A stretch of DNA of 64,000 nucleotides from NCBI RefSeq assembly GCF_002250565.1, contig NZ_NMVJ01000006.1:124001-188000 (forward strand), read 5' to 3'. Positions 57,205-64,000 of this stretch are shown here, piece after piece. Made by a program: the position numbers and the translations under genes. The number at the start of each line of letters is the position of its first letter. Positions within the stretch are counted from its first letter, which is position 1. The notes beneath the pieces are model-generated. The model did no database searches. It had not been told where the DNA came from and saw nothing but the letters and a program-made list of their open reading frames with translations. The stretch is from Parenemella sanctibonifatiensis. GTDB taxonomy: Bacteria > Actinomycetota > Actinomycetes > Propionibacteriales > Propionibacteriaceae.

Positions 57205-58932
57205 ATGTCGCAGTATCCGAATGGCAGCCCAGGGCCGAACGGCCCGCAGGGTGGTCAGTGGCAACAGCCACAGCCCAACGGGCCTGAGTTCAACCCGGGT
57301 CAGCAGGCGCCATGGCAGAACCAGCAGGGCGGTCAGCCCGGCGGCTGGGGCCAGAGCAGTGGCGGCCAGCAGTTCGGCGACCAGCAGCAGTTCGGCCAGC
57401 AGGGCCAACAGCAGTTCGGCGGTCAGCAGTTTGGCAGCCAGCAGCAGGGTCAGCCATCCGGCAGCCAGCAGCAGTACGCCCAGGGCGGCCCCGGCATGGG
57501 AGCCGCCGCCACCGCGACCAAGAAGGGCATCCAGGGCAAGATCGGCGCCATGGTCGCCGGCGTCGTCGCACTGGCCGTGTTGGTCACCGGGTCCGTCTTC
57601 GCCGTGAACGCGCTGACCGGTGCCAAGGATCAGGCCGCGGCCAAGGCGCTGCCGGCCCAGACCGTGCTCTATCTCAACATTGATCTCGATCCAGCGATGG
57701 ACCAGCAGACCCAGCTGCGTGACTTCGTGGCGAAGTTCCCGCAGCTGCAGGAGTACGAGAGCGAAGCCGACAACTACAAGCAGGCAATTGTCGAGTCCTT
57801 GCTGCGCTCCTCGCAGCAGGCCCCCGAGCAGTGGTCCGACTTCGAGCCCTGGCTGGGCGACTCGATCAGCTTCGCGCTGATTGACAACGGCGGCGAGGAG
57901 CCGCTGATCGCCTTCGTGTTCGCCTCCAAGGACGACGACAAGGCAAAGGAGCTTGCGCCGACGGCGTTCAACCGGATCATCGGCGAGGGCGAATTCGGGC
58001 TGACCGTCAAGGATGGCTTCGTCATCCTCGCCGAGAACCAGGCGAACGCCGACGCCGTGGTGAGTGGTGCAGAGAACTCCACCCTCGACGACAACGATGC
58101 CTTCACCGGCGACCTCGACGCCGTCGGGGACACGGGCCTGGGCGTGGTCTGGGTCGACACGCCGAAGCTGCAGGGCATGCTGCCCGAGTACAGCGAGGTG
58201 TCGGTCGCCCCGCGGATGGCCGCGGCGGTCCGCTTCGATGACAGCGTCCTGGAGATCGCCGGCGTCTATCGCGACTTCCCCGACGAGGTCCCCGACATCG
58301 AGGGGCTCGACTCGCTGGTGACCTCACTTCCGGAAGGCACCGTGATGGCCGGAGCCGTCTCCAACCCCGACAAGCAGATCCAGCAGGCGTTGGAGAGCCT
58401 CGAAGCCACGCCCGAGGGGGCCGACATCCTTGAAGGGATCCAGGAAGCGGCCTCGCAGTACGGGCTGACCTTCCCCGACGACCTGTACGCCCTACTCGGC
58501 TCGGAGGTGGTGTTCGCCGCCGACGGCAGCGTCGACGACAACCAGATGCCGACCTTCGGCATGGTGTCGCGTACCGACCCGGCCGCGGCCCAAGAGGTCA
58601 TCGGCAAGCTGCCGCCCGAACTCGAACTCGCCAGCGCCAGTGGTGATGAGACCTTCGCCGTGGCGAGCAACCAGGCGTACGCCGAACAGCTCGCCGCCGG
58701 TGACGGCAAGCTGGGTGACTCGGACCAGTTCAAGCAAGCGGTGCCGGACGCCAAGGGTGCCACCAGCGTCATCTACTTCGACGCTGATCGGGCAGTCGAG
58801 CTGCTCAATACGACCGGCACGTCGGACGAGGAGACCGAATCGGTGCTCGGGCCGCTCACCTCGGTGGGCGCTTCGACGAGCCAGGTGGACTCCAAGAACG
58901 GTGAGTTCAGTGTGCGCATCGTGACCGACTGA
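57205..58932 (+). CDS. DUF3352 membrane protein with Gln/Gly-rich N-terminus
   Basis: A 575-residue protein. Residues 1 to about 105 are low-complexity Gln/Gly/Pro/Asn with repeated QQFG and QFGG units and are likely disordered in the cytoplasm. One membrane helix follows (about 118-140, GAMVAGVVALAVLVTGSVFA). The rest is a DUF3352-type extracytoplasmic domain (LPAQTVLYLNIDLDP, WLGDSISFALID, and C-terminal GATSVIYFDADRAVELL). Function unknown; the topology is typical for cell-envelope proteins. It stands alone between the tRNA and the ABC transporter and ends at a strong terminator. Confidence 0.82.
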   Translation: MSQYPNGSPGPNGPQGGQWQQPQPNGPEFNPGQQAPWQNQQGGQPGGWGQSSGGQQFGDQQQFGQQGQQQFGGQQFGSQQQGQPSGSQQQYAQGGPGMGAAATATKKGIQGKIGAMVAGVVALAVLVTGSVFAVNALTGAKDQAAAKALPAQTVLYLNIDLDPAMDQQTQLRDFVAKFPQLQEYESEADNYKQAIVESLLRSSQQAPEQWSDFEPWLGDSISFALIDNGGEEPLIAFVFASKDDDKAKELAPTAFNRIIGEGEFGLTVKDGFVILAENQANADAVVSGAENSTLDDNDAFTGDLDAVGDTGLGVVWVDTPKLQGMLPEYSEVSVAPRMAAAVRFDDSVLEIAGVYRDFPDEVPDIEGLDSLVTSLPEGTVMAGAVSNPDKQIQQALESLEATPEGADILEGIQEAASQYGLTFPDDLYALLGSEVVFAADGSVDDNQMPTFGMVSRTDPAAAQEVIGKLPPELELASASGDETFAVASNQAYAEQLAAGDGKLGDSDQFKQAVPDAKGATSVIYFDADRAVELLNTTGTSDEETESVLGPLTSVGASTSQVDSKNGEFSVRIVTD

Positions 58933-58949
58933 CAGCTGCAACAGCAAGG

Positions 58950-58980
58950 AAGCGCCGACCGGATCATCCGGTCGGCGCTT
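58950..58980 (+). terminator. Terminator after the DUF3352 gene
   Basis: A perfect 14-bp stem (AAGCGCCGACCGGA, loop TCA) begins 17 bases after the stop codon and is followed by CTTGCG. It separates the gene from the ABC transporter operon. Confidence 0.85.
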
Positions 58981-59022
58981 CTTGCGTGTGGCCGGTTGCG
59001 CCCCGGGACCGGTTTCCTTGTC

Positions 59023-59028
59023 TAAACT
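59023..59028 (+). promoter_or_regulatory. -10 box (TAAACT) of the ABC transporter operon
   Basis: TAAACT lies 30 bases before the GTG of the binding-protein gene, whose ribosome-binding site is GAGGAG. A -35 candidate, TTGCGC, is 21 bases upstream, somewhat too far. Confidence 0.4.
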
Positions 59029-59058
59029 CAGACCGGTTCCCAACCGAGAGGAGTCAGC

Positions 59059-60591
59059 GTGGCCGCCTGTGCGAACCGACGCTCGACGCTCCCGCGCCTC
59101 ACCACCGCCGTCCTCGGCGTGCTGCTGGCCTTGGCCATGGTCGTCCTGACCGCCTGCAGCCCGAATTCTGGCGAGGACGATCTTTCGCGCCTGAACATCG
59201 GCGCCACCGCCGCGCCACCCACGCTGGATCCGACCGCCAGCGACGCCGCCGCGATCCCGCAGGTGCTGCTCTACAACGTCTACGAGACGTTGGTGAAGCT
59301 CGACAGCACCGGTGAACTGATCCCGTTGCTGGCGCAGCGCTGGCAGGTGTCGCCGGACCGGCTCACCTACACCTTCGACCTGGATCCGCAGGCAACCTTC
59401 GCTTCCGGAGCGCCGCTGACCGCTGAATCGGTGGTCTGGAACATCGAGCGGATGACCAACGAGGACACGACCGCCGTGCTGGCTCAACAGATGTCGGTGG
59501 TCGAGTCGGCCACCGCCGTGGACGAGGACACGCTCACCGTCACCCTGAAGCAGCCCAGCAACAACTGGCTGTTCAACATGGCCTCCAGTGCCGGTGTGGT
59601 GATGGAGCCCGATGCCGCCGGTGACCGCGCCCAGACCCCGGCGGGTTCCGGCCCCTACACGGTGTCGACATTTGCGCCGGGCCAGCGGGTGGTGCTGTCG
59701 AAGTCGGAGCAGTACTGGGGCACCCCGCCGCGCTTCGACGAGGTGACCTTCCGTTACTTCGCCGACCCGAACGCGATGAACTCAGCGATGCTGTCGGGCC
59801 AGCTCGACATCATCTCCAACCTGCAGGCGCCACAGTCCATCGACCAGTTTGAGGACCCGGCCCGCTTCAGCATCGTGCGCGGCACCACCAACGGTGAGGT
59901 GGTGCTGTCCTACAACAACGAATCGCCGGCCCTCAGCGATCCCCGGGTACGCCAGGCGATCACGTTGGCCATCGACCGGGCCTCGCTGCTGCGCACCGTC
60001 TGGAACAACGAAGGCACGCTGATCGGCTCGATGGTGCCGCCCACCGACCCCTGGTACGAGGACCTGTCCGAGCGCTGGCCCTATGACCCGGACCGTGCCC
60101 GCGAGTTGCTGGCCGAAGCCGGCGCCACCGACCTGGTGTTGCGCCTGCGGGTGCCGACGCTGCCGTACGCGACGGCATCGGCCCGCACCATCGCCGCCCA
60201 ACTGGCAGAGGTCGGCATTCGGGTGGAGGTTGACGAGCTGGAGTTTCCGGCGCGGTGGCTGGACGTGGTCCTCAGCCAGGCCGACTACGACATGTCGATC
60301 GTCTCCCACGTCGAGCCCCGCGACATCGTCAAGTTTGCCGACCCGGACTACTACTTCCGCTACGACAACCCCGAGTTCCAGCGGCTGATCGCCGAGGCCG
60401 ACACTGCGGATGAGGCCACCCAGATCGAGTTGATGCGTCAGGCCGCGAAGCTCCTGGCCGACGACGCTGCCGCGAACTGGCTCTTCCTGCTGCCCAACCT
60501 GGTCATTGCCCGCGCCGGCATCACCGGCATCTCGCCGAACGCCACGAGTCTCAGTTTCGACCTCACCACGCTGGCTTCGGCCAGGAACTGA
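59059..60591 (+). CDS. Peptide-type ABC transporter substrate-binding lipoprotein (SBP family 5)
   Basis: A 510-residue family 5 solute-binding protein, the extracytoplasmic receptor of a peptide/nickel-type importer. The signal peptide ends in lipobox VLTAC, with the lipid-carrying Cys at residue 33. The mature protein shows the family pattern: LNIGATAAPPTLDPTASDA, YETLVKLDSTGELIPLLAQRW, ATFASGAPLTAESVVWNIER, and later RVRQAITLAIDRASLL. The ligand may be a di- or oligopeptide, or another small molecule carried by this family; it cannot be told from sequence. GAGGAG precedes the GTG start. First gene of a five-gene operon. Confidence 0.92.
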   Translation: MAACANRRSTLPRLTTAVLGVLLALAMVVLTACSPNSGEDDLSRLNIGATAAPPTLDPTASDAAAIPQVLLYNVYETLVKLDSTGELIPLLAQRWQVSPDRLTYTFDLDPQATFASGAPLTAESVVWNIERMTNEDTTAVLAQQMSVVESATAVDEDTLTVTLKQPSNNWLFNMASSAGVVMEPDAAGDRAQTPAGSGPYTVSTFAPGQRVVLSKSEQYWGTPPRFDEVTFRYFADPNAMNSAMLSGQLDIISNLQAPQSIDQFEDPARFSIVRGTTNGEVVLSYNNESPALSDPRVRQAITLAIDRASLLRTVWNNEGTLIGSMVPPTDPWYEDLSERWPYDPDRARELLAEAGATDLVLRLRVPTLPYATASARTIAAQLAEVGIRVEVDELEFPARWLDVVLSQADYDMSIVSHVEPRDIVKFADPDYYFRYDNPEFQRLIAEADTADEATQIELMRQAAKLLADDAAANWLFLLPNLVIARAGITGISPNATSLSFDLTTLASARN

Positions 60592-60602
60592 CGACGCCAG
60601 CG

Positions 60603-61562
60603 ATGAGGCTCGCGCGCACCATCGTCGGCAAGGTGGCCATCCTGCTGGCCAGCCTGGCAGCCGCCTCGGTGCTGGTGTTCGCGCTGTGTTCGTTGCTGCC
60701 CGGTGACGTCGCGCTGGTCCTGCTGGGGCAGAACGCCTCAGCGGACGATGTCGCGCGACTGCGCCAACAGCTCGGCCTGGACCGACCGTTCTGGCAGCGG
60801 TACGCCGACTGGGCCGGTGGTCTGGCGACCGGTGATCTGGGCCGGTCCCAGGTCAGCGGGATCCCGGTCGCCGACACGTTGGCGTACGCCGGACCGGTCA
60901 CCGTCAGCCTGGTGCTGGGCGGCATGATTCTGGCGCTGGTGGTGGCGGTCCCGGCCGGGATGCACGCTGCCGTGCGTCGGCGCCACCTCGACGGCCTGGC
61001 CACCTCGATGCTGAGCCAGATCGGGTTGGCGTTGCCGGCGTTCTGGCTGGGCCTGATCCTGTCCATCCTGTTCGGGCCGGTGCTGCGATGGCTGCCGGCC
61101 AACGGCTACGTCCCGCTCAACGAAGACCCGGTGGCGTGGGCGCGACACCTGGTTTTGCCGGTGATCGCGCTCGGTGTGGTGCAGGGTGCGATCCTCACGC
61201 GCTACGTCCGGTCGGCCTTCTTGGAAGTGCTCCACGAGGACTACCTGCGAACAGCGTTGGCCGGTGGCTGGCGACTGGTGCCGGCGCTGCTGAGGCACGG
61301 GATGCGTAATGCAGCGCTGTCAGTGATGACGATCCTGGGCCTGCAGCTGGCAACCCTGCTGGTCGGCGCCATCGTCGTCGAACAGGTCTTCGTGATGCCG
61401 GGCCTGGGCAGCCAATTGTTGTTGGCGGTGCAACAGCGTGACCTGATCTCGGTGCAGAGCCTGGTGATGGTGCTGGTTGCCTGCGTCCTGGTGCTGATGA
61501 CGGTGGTGGATCTGGCGCAGTTGGTGCTGGATCCCCGGCAGCGGGATCGGAGGCCGGCATGA
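60603..61562 (+). CDS. Peptide-type ABC transporter permease (DppB-like)
   Basis: A 319-residue inner-membrane permease with about six membrane helices. N-terminal ASVLVFALCSLLPGDVALVLLG and LRQQLGLDRPFWQRYADWAGG are typical of DppB/OppB proteins; the EAA-like loop is LEVLHEDYLRTALAGGWRL (usually EDYVRTARAKG). The end IVVEQVFVMPGLGSQLLLAV also fits. It lies 11 bases after the binding-protein gene; the next gene overlaps by 4 bases. Confidence 0.93.
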   Translation: MRLARTIVGKVAILLASLAAASVLVFALCSLLPGDVALVLLGQNASADDVARLRQQLGLDRPFWQRYADWAGGLATGDLGRSQVSGIPVADTLAYAGPVTVSLVLGGMILALVVAVPAGMHAAVRRRHLDGLATSMLSQIGLALPAFWLGLILSILFGPVLRWLPANGYVPLNEDPVAWARHLVLPVIALGVVQGAILTRYVRSAFLEVLHEDYLRTALAGGWRLVPALLRHGMRNAALSVMTILGLQLATLLVGAIVVEQVFVMPGLGSQLLLAVQQRDLISVQSLVMVLVACVLVLMTVVDLAQLVLDPRQRDRRPA

Positions 61563-62383
61563 AGCAGCTGAGTTTCTGGCTCGGCGCCGCCCTGATCGGC
61601 CTGGTCACGCTGACCGCACTGGTGTCGCTGGTGTGGACGCCGTGGGGACTCAACGAGATCGACCCGGGCGCTGAAGGGCAGGGGCCGAGTGCAGTGCACT
61701 GGTTCGGCACCGACCGGCTCGGCTTCGACCTGGCCTCCGGTGTGATGGCCGGCGCCCAGACCGGGCTGCTGGTGGGGGTCGTGGCGGTCGGGATCGCCGC
61801 CCTGATCGGTGTGCCGCTGGGGCTGCTGGCAGGCATTCGGGGCGGCTGGCTGGACAGTGTCATCATGCGCCTCAACGACCTGCTGTTTGCCTTTCCTGCG
61901 GTCCTGCTCGCGATCCTGTTGGCCGCCGTCGCGGGGCACGGCTCCACCTGGACGGCGATGAGCGCCATCGGGCTGGCTGGCATCCCGGCGTTTGCGCGCA
62001 CCACCCGAGCCGGCACTCGTCGATTCATGGCTGCCGACTTCGTGGCTGCTGCCCGGGTCAGCGGGGTGTCCGACACCGAGATCGCGTGGCGACACGTGCT
62101 GCCCAGTACCGCTCCGGTGATCGGCGTACAGGCGTCGGTGTCGTTTGCGATGGCGATCCTGGCCGAGGCCGCCCTGAGTTATCTGGGACTCGGCAGCCCA
62201 CCCACCTCACCGAGCTGGGGCCGAATGCTGCGCGACGCACAGGCCGAAATCTTCACCCAGCCACTGCAGGGCCTGTGGCCTGGCCTGGCGATCGCGGTGA
62301 CCGTGCTCGGCTTCAACATGCTGGGCGACGGGCTGCGGGACCGGCTCGATCCGCGACTGCGGGAGGTGCGACCGACCTCATGA
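61559..62383 (+). CDS. Peptide-type ABC transporter permease (DppC-like)
   Basis: A 274-residue permease of the DppC/OppC type. Typical parts are HWFGTDRLGFDLASGVMAG, LLFAFPAVLLAILLAAVAG, the EAA loop ADFVAAARVSGVSDTEIAWR and AALSYLGLGSPPTSPSWGRM. It forms the membrane channel with the DppB-like subunit. Its ATG overlaps the previous stop and its own stop overlaps the next start (ATGA both). Confidence 0.94.
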   Translation: MKQLSFWLGAALIGLVTLTALVSLVWTPWGLNEIDPGAEGQGPSAVHWFGTDRLGFDLASGVMAGAQTGLLVGVVAVGIAALIGVPLGLLAGIRGGWLDSVIMRLNDLLFAFPAVLLAILLAAVAGHGSTWTAMSAIGLAGIPAFARTTRAGTRRFMAADFVAAARVSGVSDTEIAWRHVLPSTAPVIGVQASVSFAMAILAEAALSYLGLGSPPTSPSWGRMLRDAQAEIFTQPLQGLWPGLAIAVTVLGFNMLGDGLRDRLDPRLREVRPTS

Positions 62384-63249
62384 CTGAGACGCGAGAGACG
62401 GCCCCGCCACTGCTGATAGCACGCGATCTACAGGTGAACTTCGGCCCCACCGTGGCGGTGGAGCGGATCAGCTTCGAGGTACGCCCGGGCGAGCGGGTCG
62501 GCCTGATCGGTGAGTCCGGGTCGGGAAAGTCAGTGACGGCGTTGGCGGCGATCGGGCTGTTGCCGGCCACCGCGGCCGTCGCCGGCGACCTGCGCTGGAA
62601 CGGTGTCGGCGACTCGTCCCGCAGCACCGACCTGGTGCGCGCACCCGAGAGTGACCGAGCCCCACTGCGGGGCGCCGAGCTGGCGATGGTGCACCAGGAA
62701 CCGATGACGGCCCTCGATCCGACCATGCGGATCCGACGTCAGGTGGGGGAGTTGGTCCGGCTCCACGCCCAGCGGCGCCCCTCCCGGTCAGCCGTCACCG
62801 AGCGGGTGATCGCGGCGTTGGCGGAGGTCGGCTTCGACGACCCCGCGCGGATCGGGGCGGCGTACCCACATCAGCTCTCGGGTGGTCAACGGCAGCGGAT
62901 CCTGCTGGCGATGGCGCTGATCAACGAGCCGGCGCTGCTGATCTGTGACGAGCCGACCACCGCGTTGGACGCGGTCACCCAACTGCGGGTGCTGGACCTG
63001 ATCGATGCACGATTGGCGGCCTCCGGGGCGGCCTGCCTGTTCATCTCCCACGACCTCGCGGTGGTCGCTCGGATGGCGGAGCGGCTGCTGGTGATGCGTG
63101 ACGGCGTGATTGTCGAGGACGGTCCCCGCGACCGACTGCTGGCCGAACCGCAGCACCCCTACACCGCGGATCTGGTGCGGATTGCCCGACACCGCGGCGG
63201 GTTCCCTTTGCCGACATTGGGGCAGGGCACTGATGGTCAGGGGAACTGA
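62380..63249 (+). CDS. ABC transporter ATP-binding protein (DppD-like)
   Basis: A 289-residue ATPase energising the importer. Walker A is GESGSGKSVTA, the Q-loop MVHQEPMTALDPT, the signature LSGGQRQRILLA, Walker B LLICDEPTTALD and the switch His FISHDLAVVAR. The C-terminal region AEPQHPYTADLVRIA is the oligopeptide-transporter-type extension, cut shorter than in DppD proteins (about 330 residues) and lacking a Cys-rich Fe-S motif. Start overlaps the DppC-like stop by four bases. Confidence 0.95.
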   Translation: MTETRETAPPLLIARDLQVNFGPTVAVERISFEVRPGERVGLIGESGSGKSVTALAAIGLLPATAAVAGDLRWNGVGDSSRSTDLVRAPESDRAPLRGAELAMVHQEPMTALDPTMRIRRQVGELVRLHAQRRPSRSAVTERVIAALAEVGFDDPARIGAAYPHQLSGGQRQRILLAMALINEPALLICDEPTTALDAVTQLRVLDLIDARLAASGAACLFISHDLAVVARMAERLLVMRDGVIVEDGPRDRLLAEPQHPYTADLVRIARHRGGFPLPTLGQGTDGQGN

Positions 63250-63998
63250 TGTATGAACTCAGCGCGGTCACCCGCGATTTCGGCCCGCTGCGGGCACTGG
63301 ACCAGATCGATCTCACCATCACCGAGGGCGTACACCTGGGCCTGGTTGGTGGCTCCGGGTCGGGCAAGACCACCTTGGTACGCCTGCTGGCCGGCCTGGA
63401 CCGCCCCACCAGCGGCGAGTTGTGGTTCACCGATGCCGCCGGCGTACGCCATGACCTGACGCGGAGATCGAAGCCGCTGCGAGGCGAGGTGCAGTACGTC
63501 TTCCAGGATCCGCGCTCCAGCCTGGATCCGTTGATGACGATCGCCGACACGGTCGCCGAACCATTGCGCGTGCTGCGGATGCCGGCCCCCGAGCGGGCTT
63601 CGCGGGTGGCGGAGGTGCTGGACGCCGTCGGGCTGCCGTCGACCGCTGGTGCCCGCCATCCGCACGAGTTCTCCGGTGGCCAGCGGCAGCGGATCGCGAT
63701 CGCGCGGGCGTTGGCGCCCAGGCCTCGGGTGCTGATCGCGGACGAGCCGGTGTCGGCGCTCGACGTGTCGGTCCGCAATCAGGTCCTCAACCTGCTGCAC
63801 GAGTTGGTCGAGGCCACCGACCACCAGCTCACCCTCATCACCGTCAGTCATGACTTGGCGGTGGTCGAACTGTTGTCGCAGCAGGTGGCGGTCCTTCACG
63901 AGGGCGTTCTGGTCGACCATGGCAGCACGGCAGCGGTACTGGCCGATCCGAGCCCGACCACCCGGGCGTTGTTCGATGCCCGGCTGAGGTTGGACTGA
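63249..63998 (+). CDS. ABC transporter ATP-binding protein (DppF-like)
   Basis: A 249-residue second ATPase of the importer. Walker A is GGSGSGKTTLVRLLAGLDRP, the Q-loop YVFQDPRSSLDPLMT, the signature FSGGQRQRIAIARAL, Walker B VLIADEPVSALDVS and the switch His VSHDLAVVELL. It is shorter than DppF (about 320 residues) because the C-terminal peptide-transporter extension is nearly absent. Its ATG shares one base with the stop of the previous gene. The window ends two bases after its stop. Confidence 0.95.
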   Translation: MYELSAVTRDFGPLRALDQIDLTITEGVHLGLVGGSGSGKTTLVRLLAGLDRPTSGELWFTDAAGVRHDLTRRSKPLRGEVQYVFQDPRSSLDPLMTIADTVAEPLRVLRMPAPERASRVAEVLDAVGLPSTAGARHPHEFSGGQRQRIAIARALAPRPRVLIADEPVSALDVSVRNQVLNLLHELVEATDHQLTLITVSHDLAVVELLSQQVAVLHEGVLVDHGSTAAVLADPSPTTRALFDARLRLD

Positions 63999-64000
63999 AC

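Overview
The window is chromosomal DNA of a high-GC actinobacterium. Protein families (secA followed by an Rv3235-type gene, a DUF3107 protein, UPF0182, a PPA1309-type protein, WhiB7, AdnAB) and actinobacterial -10 boxes (TAGnnT) point to Actinomycetia. The PPA1309-type gene and general gene content suggest Propionibacteriaceae, but that family placement is inference. There is no phage, insertion sequence, CRISPR array or obvious horizontally acquired island. Gene order from about 25.9 kb to 53.6 kb matches the M. tuberculosis Rv3202c-Rv3193c neighbourhood (adnA, adnB, nudC, uvrD2, whiB7, AarF-like, Rv3196-like, DUF2342, Lon-like PDZ protease, UPF0182), with a recC-recB-recD operon set inside it. 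Layout: 0-7 kb holds the 3' part of secA, a minus-strand pair (Rv3235-type protein and an unknown protein), a methyltransferase, a WS/DGAT-like protein, a DUF6912-like protein, Ku and a DUF2505 protein. 7-14 kb holds the large NAD-glutamate dehydrogenase, a PHP phosphoesterase, and trpS preceded by a Trp-rich leader peptide. 14-19.5 kb holds a lipoprotein, a hydrolase, a DEAD-box helicase, DUF3107, a PP2C phosphatase and a stand-alone LigD polymerase domain. 19.6-25.5 kb is the SOS mutasome operon imuA'-imuB-dnaE2 under a perfect LexA box, followed by cspA. 26-44 kb is recombination and repair: adnA-adnB-nudC, recCBD and uvrD2. 44.1-45 kb is whiB7 with a regulatory leader. 45-56.3 kb holds AarF-like, orphan TOMM-type, DUF2342, Lon-like, PPA1309, UPF0182 and two M16 peptidase genes. 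56.3-64 kb holds a VOC protein, initiator tRNA, a DUF3352 protein and a five-gene peptide-type ABC importer. How the genes work together: about half the window serves genome maintenance. Ku and LigD-Pol act in end joining, ImuA'/ImuB/DnaE2 in damage-induced lesion bypass, AdnAB and RecBCD are two separate double-strand-break resection machines, and UvrD2 is a helicase. The two most informative regulatory regions are leader RNAs: a trpL-type peptide with three consecutive Trp codons before trpS, and a 60-codon upstream ORF plus terminator hairpin before whiB7. Less expected signals are a homologous upstream region with GTTGTCC repeats shared by two unrelated genes, a dispersed 20-50 nt intergenic repeat, a C12 tract inside a small possible gene, and several genes whose -10 box lies 6-7 nt before the start codon, as in leaderless transcripts.
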